Shown: positions 53,924 to 62,853, numbered from the stretch's first letter. The stretch is DNA of 64,000 nt from DASVFB01 sp963815965 (GCA_963815965.1 CAWFIT010000004.1:248001-312000), one strand, 5' to 3'. The notes: generated from the sequence alone by a model not told the origin. Numbers and translations: made by a program.

Positions 53924-54919
53924 CTAGATCCAGCGTCGCCAGCGGAAGAAGCCGACCATCCCGACGATCGTCACGAACATGACGCCGACGACGACCCAGA
54001 ACGCCATGCGCGTCCCCTCGCCGGGGAACGCGACGTTCATGCCGAAGATGCCGGAGATGAGCGTCAGCGGGAGGATGACAACGCTGAAGATCGTCAGGAT
54101 CTGCAGCACGCGGTTCTGCCGATGGGAGATCACCGACTCGTTCGTGCTCTCGAGCGCCTCGACGACCTCCTTGTAGTTGTCGAGCAGGTCCCAGATGCGC
54201 TCGGCCGCGTCGACGATGTCGTCGAAGTAGAGCTCGAGCTCCTCCGGGAGAAACCGCTCGACACGCCGCTCGAGCAGGCGAAGCGTCGAGCGCTCCGGCT
54301 TGATGATCTTGCGATAGCTGATGATCTCCTGCTTGACGTTCGAGATGTCGCGCACGACCTCGTCCGCCGCGCCCTCGAACATCTCGTCCTCGATCACGTC
54401 GAGCTTGTGGCCGATCTTGTCGAGGATCGGGAAGCAGTAGTCGAAGAGATCGTCGAGCACCTCGTACAGCAGTCGTCCCGATCCCTTGGTGAAGAGCTGC
54501 TCGCGCAGTTCCTCGTCCTCGGCGCAACGGCGGAAGAGCCGCGAGACCGGGCCGAGCTGGACCGCCGGCAGCGTGACGAGGTAGTCAGGCCCGAGGAAGA
54601 CGTCGAGCTCGCCCGCGTTCAGGCGGCCGATCGACTTGTCGTAGACAGGGAAGTGCAGGACGGCGAAGAGGTAGCCCTCCTCGTTGTAGTCGTCGACCTT
54701 GGGTCGCTGCCGCTTAGAGAGGACGTCTTCGACGTCGAGCGCGTGCCAGCCGAAGCGCTCGGCGAGCTCCTCGACCTCCTCCTGCGTCGGCGGCGCGTCG
54801 ACGTGGATCCACGTCAGCCCGCCTGTGTTGAGCTCGCTCGGCCGCGGCCGCTCAGCGGGCGTCGCGACGGCAGCGTCGCGCGGGCGGCGAGGGCTTCTGA
54901 TGCGGGGAAGGCTCGGCAC
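53924..54919 (-). CDS. corA: CorA-type magnesium/cobalt transporter
   Basis: A 331-residue CorA family channel. The large cytoplasmic funnel (about 30-260) has TWIHVDAPPTQEEVEELAER, LFAVLHFPVYD, FLGPDYLVTLP, LLYEVLDDLFDYCFPILDKI and the long stalk helix. The first membrane helix ends in the invariant GMN motif (LTLISGIFGMNVAFPGEGTR). The second helix is FWVVVGVMFVTIVGMVGFF, and the short basic C-terminus is RWRRWI. GTG 54919 opens this frame. An ATG at 54953 in another frame gives a plausible alternative N-terminus if one base is shifted. Not essential for the call. Confidence 0.92.
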   Translation of the reverse strand: MPSLPRIRSPRRPRDAAVATPAERPRPSELNTGGLTWIHVDAPPTQEEVEELAERFGWHALDVEDVLSKRQRPKVDDYNEEGYLFAVLHFPVYDKSIGRLNAGELDVFLGPDYLVTLPAVQLGPVSRLFRRCAEDEELREQLFTKGSGRLLYEVLDDLFDYCFPILDKIGHKLDVIEDEMFEGAADEVVRDISNVKQEIISYRKIIKPERSTLRLLERRVERFLPEELELYFDDIVDAAERIWDLLDNYKEVVEALESTNESVISHRQNRVLQILTIFSVVILPLTLISGIFGMNVAFPGEGTRMAFWVVVGVMFVTIVGMVGFFRWRRWI

Positions 54920-54963
54920 CGGGACTGGACGGCTCGTCGGGACGCACGGTCATAACGCTCATT

Positions 54964-56271
54964 CTATCCGGCGGTCCCTTCTCCTATCCCTACGGGTTCC
55001 GGTTCCAGGTCTCCCAGCACGATTCCGGTCTCTCGCTCGGCCCTCGGGATTCGCGCGAGACGCAACGGGACGAGCCGCTCGAGCGCCAGAGCTCCGACCG
55101 AAGCGGCGAGGCAGACGGTCGCAGCGAGCGGCCACAGCGCAAAGGGTGCGGCCGCCAGGATCAGCCCTCCGATCGCAGGTCCGGCCGCCCCGCCGAGGCC
55201 CCACGACATCGAATGCAGAGCGAAGTAGCGGCCGCGGAGGCGGTCGCCGCCGAGCTCGCCGACGAGCGCCTGGTGCGCTGGACCGTGGAAGCACTCGCCG
55301 ATCCCGAACACGATCGCGCACAACGTCACGGCGACGAACGCCGCGGTCGCCTCGAGCCAATATCCGCTCGCATCGACGCCGAGCCACGCGATCGCCCATA
55401 GAAACGGCATCAGCGAGAGCGCGCGTAACCGACGTCGCCCCTCGATCGCGCGCGAGATCGGTAACTGCGCGAGCACGATCGTGATCGTGTTGAAGAAGAA
55501 GATGAAACCGATCTCTTTTTCGGTGACGTGGCTCTGGTCGCGGATGAACGGCGGCAGCAGGTTGATGAGGGAATAGCCGGCGGCGACGAACAGGAAGTTC
55601 AGCGTCCACAACCCGAGGAACAGGCGGTCCCGCAGGACCTCGCCGTACGAGCCCGCGCTCTCCCCTTCCGCGAGCGGCGCCGTTCCCGGGTCGTGGATGA
55701 ACCCGAGCACGAAGACGTACGCGAGGAACGTCAAGCCGTCCAGGACGAACAGCACCGTGAAGCTGGTCGGCGACTGCACGCTTGCGATGAAGCCGCCGGC
55801 GAGGCCTCCGAGACCGACGCCGAGGTTCATCGTGACTCGTTGCTGCGCGAATGCCGCGTGTAGTCGGTCGCCCGGCGTCAGGCGCGAGATCAGCGTCGAC
55901 TGGCTCGGCCAGAAGCCGGCGCTTCCGATCCCTTCGATCGCGAGCAGCACGTAGGCGTGCCACGGCGAGCGGACGAGCGGCAGCAGCCCGAAGCCAGCCG
56001 ACTGGAGGATCAAACCCGCGCCGAGCACGCGCCGGGCGCCCAGCCTGTCGATCACCGGCCCGACCGCGGCGCCCGTCACCAGCTGACAGAGGGACGAGAT
56101 CGCGATCGCGATGCCGGCAGTCGCGATCCCGAAGCCGCGCACGTTGTGCAGGTAGATGGCGAGGAACGGGAAGACGACGCCGTTCCCGAACGAGTTCGTG
56201 ACCCCGCCGATCTGGAGCAGCCAGACCTGGCGGGGCAGTTGCGGGTTCAGGCTGCGAAGGTACGCCAGCAC
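54964..56271 (-). CDS. Major facilitator superfamily transporter
   Basis: A 435-residue 12-helix transporter. Motif A in the loop between helices 2 and 3 reads GPVIDRLGARRVLGAGL. Helix 1 region is GGVTNSFGNGVVFPFLAIYL, helix 4 LLAIEGIGSAGFWPSQSTLI. The C-terminal half begins after about residue 205 (DRLFLGLWTLNFLFVAAGYS) and contains RGRYFALHSMSWGLGGAAGP. Likely a drug or metabolite proton antiporter. It follows the MarR regulator by 15 bp on the same strand, the common MarR-MFS efflux pair. ATG 56271. Confidence 0.9.
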   Translation of the reverse strand: MLAYLRSLNPQLPRQVWLLQIGGVTNSFGNGVVFPFLAIYLHNVRGFGIATAGIAIAISSLCQLVTGAAVGPVIDRLGARRVLGAGLILQSAGFGLLPLVRSPWHAYVLLAIEGIGSAGFWPSQSTLISRLTPGDRLHAAFAQQRVTMNLGVGLGGLAGGFIASVQSPTSFTVLFVLDGLTFLAYVFVLGFIHDPGTAPLAEGESAGSYGEVLRDRLFLGLWTLNFLFVAAGYSLINLLPPFIRDQSHVTEKEIGFIFFFNTITIVLAQLPISRAIEGRRRLRALSLMPFLWAIAWLGVDASGYWLEATAAFVAVTLCAIVFGIGECFHGPAHQALVGELGGDRLRGRYFALHSMSWGLGGAAGPAIGGLILAAAPFALWPLAATVCLAASVGALALERLVPLRLARIPRAERETGIVLGDLEPEPVGIGEGTAG

Positions 56272-56286
56272 GGGCTGGAGCGAGGA

Positions 56287-56766
56287 TCACACAACGCGAC
56301 TATCGAGCGGTGCGCTCTCCTCCTCGCGTCCCGAGAGCTCGTCGTCGATCGCCTGCCGCAGCTCCGCGAGCGCCGTTCGCAGCTCCGCGACGCGCTTCTG
56401 CCCCAACCTGCCTTCGACCGCCTCGGCGTAATCGCGGAAGGCGGGTCGCGCGCGGTCGAGCAGCCGCTTCCCCTTCGGCGTCAACCTGATCAGGAACGAC
56501 CGTCCGTCGTCCGGGTTCGGCACCCGCTCCGCGTGGCCGCGCTGCTCGAGGCGCTTGACGCGGAAGATCACCGTCGAGAGCGGCATGACGAGCCTCGCCG
56601 CGAGGCCGGTCGGCGTCCACGGGCCCTCGGCGCCGATCATCACGTAGAGCGGATAGTCCTCGGGCGGGAGGTCGGTCCCGGCTAGGGCGGACTCGATCAG
56701 ACGCTTGCGCTTCTGGTGTGCCCAGAAGACCTCGAAAAGAACAGTTGGTGGGCCGGTGCGAGCCAC
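56287..56766 (-). CDS. MarR-family transcriptional regulator
   Basis: A 159-residue winged-helix repressor. Recognition helices GPWTPTGLAARLVMPLSTVI with FRVKRLEQRGHAERVPNPDD, then the D-G-R-S wing motif DDGRSFLIRLTPKGKRLLDR, match the family. The N- and C-terminal helices form the dimer interface. It probably represses itself and the MFS gene 15 bp downstream, and possibly the divergent propeller gene. An AT-rich stretch with repeats lies immediately upstream. MarR proteins typically release DNA on binding phenolic or drug ligands. Confidence 0.9.
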   Translation of the reverse strand: MARTGPPTVLFEVFWAHQKRKRLIESALAGTDLPPEDYPLYVMIGAEGPWTPTGLAARLVMPLSTVIFRVKRLEQRGHAERVPNPDDGRSFLIRLTPKGKRLLDRARPAFRDYAEAVEGRLGQKRVAELRTALAELRQAIDDELSGREEESAPLDSRVV

Positions 56767-56812
56767 TAATGCAATCTTGCTCTAAATTTGTGCTACAAGG
56801 TTGTACTAATGC
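56765..56812. promoter_or_regulatory. AT-rich divergent promoter with repeats
   Basis: Between the marR start and the propeller start. ACTAATGC occurs at 56765-56772 and 56805-56812, and CAATCTTG (56772-56779) forms a near-perfect dyad (7 of 8) with 56796-56803. It is the most AT-rich spot in the area and the likely MarR operator plus both promoters. Confidence 0.5.
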
Positions 56813-57732
56813 TGTCGGGCTTCCTCGCTCCGGTGAAGTATGGCCTCGTGCTCGGCGCCCTTATCGCCGCCCCGACGGTGTGCGCTGCCGCGGCGCCCAC
56901 GCCGATCGCGAAGGTTTCGGTCGGCGCGCAGTCCGGCATGGTGCTTCCAGCGTCGGGCTGGCTCTGGACGACCGACCTTGCGCTCGGCCGCGTCGTGCGC
57001 GTCAATCCGGCAACGAACGCCGTCGTACGCCGAATCCCGTTCGCGAGCCGTCCGTTCGGCCTCGCGTACGGCGCCGGCAGCGTGTGGGTCGCCGATCGCT
57101 CGCTGAACACGCTCGGTCGCATCAACCCGCGCACGAACCGCGTGATCAAGAGGATCAAGATCGGCTTCAGCACGTACGGCGTTGCGTTTGGCGCCGGCAG
57201 CGTGTGGGTTACCAGCGAGACCGACGGCACCGTGCGTCGCGTGAGCCCGAAGAAGAACCGCGTCACGAAAACCATCAAGGTCGGCACGACACCGAACGGC
57301 GTCGTGTATGCGTTCGGGTCACTCTGGGTCGCAGACCTCGGCCGCGGCACACTCGTTCGCATCAACGTGAAGACGAACCGCGTGACGAAGCGGATCAGCA
57401 TCCCGAAGGCCGACTGGATCACACCTTCGCCGGACGCGCTCTGGATCTCGAGCGAGGCGGGAAACGTCACGCGCGTCGATCCGGCGACCGGGGCGATCAT
57501 CGCGACGGTTTCCGCCGGCGCTAACCCGCTCGGCTCAGCGTGGATCGGCAGCGAGCTCTGGGTCCCGAACATCGACGACGGCACGGTCTCGATCATCGAT
57601 CCTGCGAAGAACGCGGTGCGCACGACCCTTACGGTCGGTAAGGCTCCGCTTTCGATTGCAATCGCTGCAGGCGATGCGTGGGTCTCCAACTCGGACGACG
57701 GCGAGCTCTGGAGGATGAACACGACCCAGTGA
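56809..57732 (+). CDS. Secreted YVTN/Vgb-like beta-propeller protein
   Basis: A 307-residue exported protein. Signal peptide SGFLAPVKYGLVLGALIAAP ending in VCAAAAP. Seven blades of about 42 residues have the repeating pattern P-x-G-v-a-x-G-x-G-S-V-W-V: FGLAYGAGSVWVADRSLN, YGVAFGAGSVWVTSETDG, NGVVYAFGSLWVADLGRG, SAWIGSELWVPNIDDG, AIAAGDAWVSNSDDG. These are Vgb/YVTN propellers of unknown ligand. It is similar to the propeller module inside the kinase receptor at 35359-38775. ATG 56809 lacks a clear SD. Divergent from marR. Confidence 0.83.
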   Translation: MLSGFLAPVKYGLVLGALIAAPTVCAAAAPTPIAKVSVGAQSGMVLPASGWLWTTDLALGRVVRVNPATNAVVRRIPFASRPFGLAYGAGSVWVADRSLNTLGRINPRTNRVIKRIKIGFSTYGVAFGAGSVWVTSETDGTVRRVSPKKNRVTKTIKVGTTPNGVVYAFGSLWVADLGRGTLVRINVKTNRVTKRISIPKADWITPSPDALWISSEAGNVTRVDPATGAIIATVSAGANPLGSAWIGSELWVPNIDDGTVSIIDPAKNAVRTTLTVGKAPLSIAIAAGDAWVSNSDDGELWRMNTTQ

Positions 57733-57771
57733 CGATCGGCCGTGCTCGTCGCGCTGAGGTACCGTCAAAGC

Positions 57772-59409
57772 GTGAACGAGCGCGAGCTCGAGCGGAAAGC
57801 CAGGGTCGCGCAGCTCCTGCTGGACGCGGCGCGGTCGCTGGGCGAAACGCTCGAGCCTGATCGCGTCTACGACCGCTTCCGCGATCTGCTCGCCGACGTC
57901 GTCGCGCACGACGGCGTCCTCGTCTCGTCATATGACGAAGGCGACGGTCTCATGCGCTGCGACTACGCGTGGTCGGACGGTAACCGCCTCGACACGTCCG
58001 TCTTTCCACCCGTCGCGCTGAACCGCGACGGCGGCGGCATGCAGAGCCGCGTGATCGTGAGCGGCGAGCCGCTCCTCTTCAACGACGTCGCCGAGGTCGT
58101 TCAGCGTCCGGGCGGGACGTTCTACGACGTCGATCGCGAGGGCACGGTCCGGAAGCTGCCGGAGACGGGGCCTCCCGGAAGCCGCGCGGCGATGATGGTT
58201 CCCGTCAAGCACGAGGCTCGCGTCGTCGGCGTTGTCCAGGTGATGAGCAACACCGCCGAGTACTCGCACAACCAGCTGGAGCTCGTCGACGGTCTCGTGC
58301 AGCAGATGGCGGCGGCAGTCCGCAACGCAAGGCTGCAGAAGGAGCAGCGGCGTCTCGCGGCCGCAGAGGCCGCGGCGCGAGCGGTCGCTGCCGAACGCGA
58401 GCAAGCGGCAAATGTGCTTGACGCCGTCGGCGACGGCATCTTCCTCGTCGATCGCGACGGAATCGTGCGCCTGTGGAACCGTGCCGCCACGCTCGTAACG
58501 GGAGTGGACGCCGACGAGGTCTGCAACGCGCCCGTGACCGAGGTCTTCCCGGAGTGGGAAGCGGTCGTCGCGCGGATTCCCGTCGCCGAGCATGGCGCCG
58601 CCGCACGAAGCGCCACACTGCCGGCGCGGGTCGACATGCGCGACCTCTGGCTCTCGTTCGTGGCAGTGCGAAGCGCGGACGGGATCGTGTACGCGTTCCG
58701 CGACCTCACGGGCGAGCGTCGGCTCGAGGAGGAGAAGAGCGACTTCATCGCCACGATCTCGCACGAGCTGCGGACGCCGATGGCTGCCGTCTACGGCGCG
58801 GCGCAGACGCTCTTGAGCCGCGACAGCGAACTGACCGCTGAGCAAAAGCGCGAGATGCTCGAGATGGTCACGACGCAAGCCGCGCGCCTCGGCCAGATCA
58901 CGGAGGCCGTGCTCCTCGCGACGCAGCTCGACCGTGGCACGCTCACCGTGGAGCGGGAGGCCGTCGACCTCGGCGAGCTGGCGCGTTCGACCGTCGAGGC
59001 GATGCGGCCGCAAATGCCGATCTCCGCGGAGGTCGATGTCGACATCGCGCCCGAGGTCGGCACGGCGTCGGGCGCGCGCGACCGGATCCAGCAAGTGCTC
59101 ATCAATCTGCTCGACAATGCCGTCAAATACGGCGGGGAGGGCTTGGTCAGCGTTCGTGTCGAGTCTGCCAACGGCGTCGTGCGCATCCTCGTCGCCGACT
59201 CCGGCCCCGGCATCCCGTTCGCCGAGCAACAGCGGATCTTCGAGAAGTTCTACCGCTCGGGAGCCGAGCTGACGAGGACACACGGCGGGACCGGGCTGGG
59301 CCTCTACATCTCGCGCGAGCTTGTCCGGCGGATGGGCGGCCGCCTCGACGTTCGTTCGTCGCCCGGCGCAGGCGCGACGTTCGTGGTCGAGCTGCCGCGG
59401 GCGCCGTAA
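57772..59409 (+). CDS. GAF-PAS sensor histidine kinase, soluble
   Basis: A 545-residue cytoplasmic kinase without membrane helices. GAF domain (about 10-180; LEPDRVYDRFRDLLADVVAH, RAAMMVPVKHEARVVGVVQV), a short coiled coil (RRLAAAEAAARAVAAEREQA), PAS (about 205-320; VLDAVGDGIFLVDRDGIVRL), HisKA with phospho-acceptor FIATISHELRTPMAAVYGA, and HATPase_c with N-box LINLLDNAVKYG, G1 VADSGPGIPF and G2 GGTGLGLYISREL. All catalytic boxes are intact. No response regulator is adjacent, so it is an orphan here. GTG 57772 chosen; GTG 57742 would add ten residues. Ligand unknown. Confidence 0.92.
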   Translation: MNERELERKARVAQLLLDAARSLGETLEPDRVYDRFRDLLADVVAHDGVLVSSYDEGDGLMRCDYAWSDGNRLDTSVFPPVALNRDGGGMQSRVIVSGEPLLFNDVAEVVQRPGGTFYDVDREGTVRKLPETGPPGSRAAMMVPVKHEARVVGVVQVMSNTAEYSHNQLELVDGLVQQMAAAVRNARLQKEQRRLAAAEAAARAVAAEREQAANVLDAVGDGIFLVDRDGIVRLWNRAATLVTGVDADEVCNAPVTEVFPEWEAVVARIPVAEHGAAARSATLPARVDMRDLWLSFVAVRSADGIVYAFRDLTGERRLEEEKSDFIATISHELRTPMAAVYGAAQTLLSRDSELTAEQKREMLEMVTTQAARLGQITEAVLLATQLDRGTLTVEREAVDLGELARSTVEAMRPQMPISAEVDVDIAPEVGTASGARDRIQQVLINLLDNAVKYGGEGLVSVRVESANGVVRILVADSGPGIPFAEQQRIFEKFYRSGAELTRTHGGTGLGLYISRELVRRMGGRLDVRSSPGAGATFVVELPRAP

Positions 59410-59464
59410 CATCTCACGCCGCTCGCGACATCTAGCAAATGAGGACGATGACGGCGGCGAGCAT

Positions 59465-60016
59465 TTGAAGAGCGACGCGAGGCTCCTGGGCGACGCCCGC
59501 AGCGATCCGCACGCGTTTCGTGAGCTGTACGAGCGCTACGCGGAAGGCGTGCACGGCTTCCACCTGCGACGCAGTCGCGACGTCGATGCGGCGCACGATC
59601 TGACTGCGGAGACGTTCGCGCAGGCGTGGCTCTCGCGGGCGCGCTTCCGCGACGAGGCGGGCGGTTCCGCGGGGCCGTGGCTCTTCGCGATCGCGCGGCA
59701 CGTGCTGCTCGCGTCGGTGCGCCGCCGGTCGCTCGAGCGGGCGGCCTGTGAGCGCCTCGGCGTCTTCGAGCGGCTCGAGCGCGAGCCCGCGCAGGTCGAG
59801 CCGGCGGAGGCATGGCTCGACGGCTTGGACGAAGCCTTCGACGACTTGCCAGAGAGCCAGCGCGAAGCGATCCGGCTGCGAGTCGTCGCCGACCTGGATT
59901 ACGACGGCGTCGCGGATGCACTAGGCACGACACCGAGCGCGGCGCGCGTTCGCGTCTCGCGAGGCCTGGCCGCGCTGCGCAGGCGAATCACGAACCCACT
60001 GGAGGCATCGAAATGA
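59465..60016 (+). CDS. RNA polymerase ECF sigma factor
   Basis: A 183-residue ECF sigma factor. Region 2: DPHAFRELYERYAEGVHGFH, VDAAHDLTAETFAQAWLSRA, and AGPWLFAIARHVLLASVRRR. Region 4: LDEAFDDLPESQREAIRLRV and DGVADALGTTPSAARVRVSR. TTG 59465 is the only in-frame start before region 2. Its stop overlaps the next gene (ATGA), a membrane protein likely to be its regulator. Regulon unknown. Confidence 0.9.
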   Translation: MKSDARLLGDARSDPHAFRELYERYAEGVHGFHLRRSRDVDAAHDLTAETFAQAWLSRARFRDEAGGSAGPWLFAIARHVLLASVRRRSLERAACERLGVFERLEREPAQVEPAEAWLDGLDEAFDDLPESQREAIRLRVVADLDYDGVADALGTTPSAARVRVSRGLAALRRRITNPLEASK

Positions 60017-60504
60017 ACAAGGCTGCTACGGATCTGACGAGGCTCGGCGACGCTCTGGAGCAGGCCGCCGCGCGCAACCTCGACACCCAGGCGCGACCGC
60101 GTCGGCGCTCGAAGCGTCTGGTCGCGATCCTTGCGATCCCGGCGGTCGTCGTCGTGACGGGTGCGAGCTTCGCCGCCGCCAAGTTGATCAGCGGCCAGGA
60201 CGTCGCGGCGAGCATTCCCGCCGGAACGCTCTGGCTCGCGGGCACGGAGCCGACGTGCACCGTGGTCAAGCAGAACGTCGAATACCACTGCGTGCTCGCG
60301 CACGCGCCTTCCAACGCGATAAGCGACTGGATGGGAACCGTCGAGCCGACCGTCGACGCCAACAAGCACGTGAACGGCGGCTGCCGGTCGCTGGCGAGCG
60401 ACGGCCGGGAGTGGCAGTGCTACATCGGCGAGGAAGCCGTCAGGCAGAAGATCGTGAGCGAAGGTTTCCTCGGCGAGTACGCGCCGAGCCCCGGCGTCGG
60501 CTAG
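60013..60504 (+). CDS. Single-span membrane protein, putative anti-sigma partner
   Basis: A 163-residue protein translationally coupled to the ECF sigma gene. A short cytoplasmic N-terminus (TDLTRLGDALEQAAARNLDT) and a basic stretch precede one membrane helix (LVAILAIPAVVVVTGASFAA). An extracytoplasmic domain of about 100 residues has four Cys (PTCTVVKQNVEYHCV, NGGCRSLASDGREWQCYIG). No zinc-binding HxxxCxxC anti-sigma motif is present, so it is not a standard ZAS protein. The gene order suggests that the N-terminus still sequesters the sigma factor, with the Cys-rich outer part as sensor. Inference only. Confidence 0.75.
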   Translation: MNKAATDLTRLGDALEQAAARNLDTQARPRRRSKRLVAILAIPAVVVVTGASFAAAKLISGQDVAASIPAGTLWLAGTEPTCTVVKQNVEYHCVLAHAPSNAISDWMGTVEPTVDANKHVNGGCRSLASDGREWQCYIGEEAVRQKIVSEGFLGEYAPSPGVG

Positions 60505-60567
60505 CCGGCTGGGTCGGTGCCACGGACGTAGGTCTGGGCGCACTACTTCACGCGTTTACGCTACTCA

Positions 60568-60597
60568 GGGAGGGCGCCGCTCGTCCGGCGCCCTCCC
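60568..60597. terminator. 12-bp perfect hairpin, convergent genes
   Basis: GGGAGGGCGCCG (60568-60579), 6-nt loop, exact complement 60586-60597. It separates the ends of the sigma-partner gene and the methyltransferase gene and can terminate both. Confidence 0.65.
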
Positions 60598-60607
60598 GAA
60601 TCTCGGG

Positions 60608-61423
60608 TCAGGCCTTGACGGCGATCATCTCGACGTACGCCGACGCGGCGACGAGCGTGTCGTCGCCGGAGCGGTTGTGAGTCCGATAGACGTCGAGAAT
60701 GTCCGCGGCGAGTGCCTGCTGTCCGTCCCCGTCGAGCGCGCCGAAAGCCACCTTCGTCGGGCCGTACCAGTCGCGCATGTACTCGAGCATGTGCTCGGGC
60801 GAGCGAAAGCGCCAGGTGAGATCGCGCGGAATGACCCTCAGTGAGCTGATGCGGTCGCCGAAGAGCTCGCGCACCTTCGCCTCGTCGCCCCAGTTGAACA
60901 CGGGCTGAACTCCCGGTGGCGGCGGGACGTGCTTGCCGGTAGCGCGGAAGACCTCGCCCATCATCGAGGCGGGTGCCCAGTTCGCCATGCCGATCCGTCC
61001 GTCGCCGCGGCAGACACGCACGAGCTCGTCCGCGACGCGCTGCTGATCGGGAGCGAACATCGCACCGAACGTGGAGATAACCACGTCGTACGAGTCGCTG
61101 TCGAAGGGGAGGCTCTGCGCGTCCGCGACCTGGGTCGTGATCGCGAGGCCCTCCACCTCAGCGCGCCGCTCCGCCTCTTCGAGGAGCTCAGGCACGAAGT
61201 CCGTGCACGTGACGTCGGCGAAGCGCCGTGCAGCGGCAAGCGAGGCGGTGCCCGTTCCACCGCCGACGTCGAGCACCCGTTCTCCGGGGTGAATGTCGAC
61301 GCTCTCGGCCAGCAACTCGCCGTGGAGCACGAGAAGCGCGCCGACGCGGCCGAAGTCCCCACTCGACCAGACGCCCTGCTGGCGTTGGGTGATCGCCTTG
61401 TAATCGGGTGCAGTCGAGCTCAT
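60608..61423 (-). CDS. Class I SAM-dependent methyltransferase
   Basis: A 271-residue Rossmann-fold methyltransferase of the UbiE/Methyltransf_11 type. Motif I is ERVLDVGGGTGTASLAAARR, motif II acidic loop CTDFVPELLEEAERRA, then VADAQSLPFDSDSYDVVIST (motif post-I/II) and RIGMANWAPASMMGE. The C-terminal third is a lid domain with TWRFRSPEHMLEYMRDWYGP. Substrate is not evident; small-molecule methylation is likely. ATG 61423 follows GAGAGGAGAG, which decides the start. The VOC gene lies upstream on the same strand. Confidence 0.9.
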   Translation of the reverse strand: MSSTAPDYKAITQRQQGVWSSGDFGRVGALLVLHGELLAESVDIHPGERVLDVGGGTGTASLAAARRFADVTCTDFVPELLEEAERRAEVEGLAITTQVADAQSLPFDSDSYDVVISTFGAMFAPDQQRVADELVRVCRGDGRIGMANWAPASMMGEVFRATGKHVPPPPGVQPVFNWGDEAKVRELFGDRISSLRVIPRDLTWRFRSPEHMLEYMRDWYGPTKVAFGALDGDGQQALAADILDVYRTHNRSGDDTLVAASAYVEMIAVKA

Positions 61424-61501
61424 GTCTCTCCTCTCGTTCGCCGGGTGCCGCGCCGAAGCGATTCTCGCGCAGTCACGGCTTCCGATGCGCAACCACCGAC
61501 G

Positions 61502-61858
61502 CTACGAAGTCACGACTGACCCGACTCGGAGGAGGTTTCCACTCGGGTCACGGAGCGTGAACTCACGCATCCCATAATCGGTGGTCCAAGGAGCTTCGGC
61601 GGTGACGCCCGCATGAGCCCACTCCGCATGGAGCGCGTCGGCATCCGCGACTGCTAGGTGGCAGCTTGTCGGCGCCGTCCACTCCGCAAACGAGGTTGTC
61701 TCGCCGATGAAATGCAGCTCAATGCTCCCGCGCCCGAGGATCATGTAGTTCCACTCCTCAGGAGGGGCTCCGCGGTTCTCAAAGCCGAGCTTTTCGAAGA
61801 AGCCGAGTGATTCGCGGAGGTCACGGCTCGGCAAGATCGGAACAGCTCGCTCGTTCAT
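61502..61858 (-). CDS. VOC/glyoxalase-bleomycin resistance family protein
   Basis: A 118-residue protein of the vicinal-oxygen-chelate fold. NERAVPILPSRDLRESLGFF and EKLGFENRG form the first beta-alpha-beta unit. YMILGRGSIELHFIG, SCHLAVADADALHAEWAHAG and MREFTLRDPSGNLLRVG follow. The E-F-x-x-x-D-P-x-G-N-L motif is typical of bleomycin-binding and related members. It binds a small hydrophobic or metal-coordinated ligand; the true function is unknown. ATG 61858 is used since family proteins begin near RAVPILP. Confidence 0.85.
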   Translation of the reverse strand: MNERAVPILPSRDLRESLGFFEKLGFENRGAPPEEWNYMILGRGSIELHFIGETTSFAEWTAPTSCHLAVADADALHAEWAHAGVTAEAPWTTDYGMREFTLRDPSGNLLRVGSVVTS

Positions 61859-62853
61859 CTGACCTTGGGCACCCACTGCGCCCAATCATTATCGGATTAC
61901 GCCGTCGCGGCGGCGACGAGCGGTACCGGCGCGTGTCACGGCCCGGCCGTGGCGCGGATTCCTGGCACGGATGCCTCGAAACGGGGCTGCAAATCGGGAT
62001 GTTATTCGGCTGAGTGGGCACGGGGGTAGGCACCGTGCGAGCGCGAACAGCCGCGTTTTTGGGTCTAATAGGGCCTTGACGGCGGACGCACCAAGTGCGG
62101 CAAGGATGCGACCGGCTATCGGTGGTGGTAGCCCCCTTAAAGTTCTCCGGCGTCGTTGCCTGGCGGAGCCAGGGCGGGCGCACTGGGTCTGAGGGGTAAC
62201 CCTTCTTGACGCCGAGCCGACCGGGACATGGGGTAGGCGGCGGCTCTTGCCCTGGCTCCGCCGCTTCGATCGTGACAACCGTGCGCCGTCGGAGCTACTA
62301 GACGTGTCGGGAGGATTCGCGTAGCCCGCTGCGGAAGCCGTGGCCGAGGCGACCGTGCGCGAAAGGGATCTAGCGCGTCCGGCGTGTGGTGGAACCCAGG
62401 ATCACCTTCGATCTGTCAGACCACCAGCAGCCGCACCCTGTCGATCGGCCCGCACTTTCGGTTAGGTCTTCTGGCCGATTGTCTGGTGGAAGCTCCGGTC
62501 TGGAGCGGATTACGATTGTGGCGCAGCCCGGGCCTGCGGTGCTAATCCGGGCATGCCGTCAGGGGAGGGCGGCGAAATCGGAGGGAGAGGTTTCGCCGCC
62601 CTTCTCGTATTGGCAAGGTGTCGCTGCGGCCCACGGCGCAGCCGCGGCAAACGGGGGAAATCGACCGAGGATGAAACTCATCCGGCGAGTTCGAAAAGTC
62701 ACGCGCGGCTCCTTTCTCGACAGGGGCCGCCCCGTCAGAACGAGCCGTTGACCAAGCCGACGGTTCCGTAGTGCTCGCGACCGTCGAGCCCGACGCCCTC
62801 GGGCCGAGACGAACCTTCGGGGGCCCCAGGGCGGACATTGCTTTGATGGCTCT
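61859..62853. other. 995-bp stretch without a recognisable gene
   Basis: No frame on either strand shows family motifs or consistent codon bias. The most notable structure is a perfect 14-bp inverted repeat, GGCGGAGCCAGGGC at 62162-62175 with its complement at 62249-62262 (73-bp spacer). Short runs of T and A (for example near 62054) stand out against the GC-rich background. A structured RNA is possible; RNase P RNA, tmRNA and SRP RNA consensus motifs were looked for by eye and not found. Confidence 0.4.

Noticed and set aside
62386..62751. 121-codon plus-strand frame
   Set aside because: No start signal, no family motif and composition unlike neighbouring genes.
61886..62853. Possible RNase P RNA, tmRNA or SRP RNA in the gene-free kilobase
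   Set aside because: None of the conserved core sequences of these RNAs could be found on either strand by eye.
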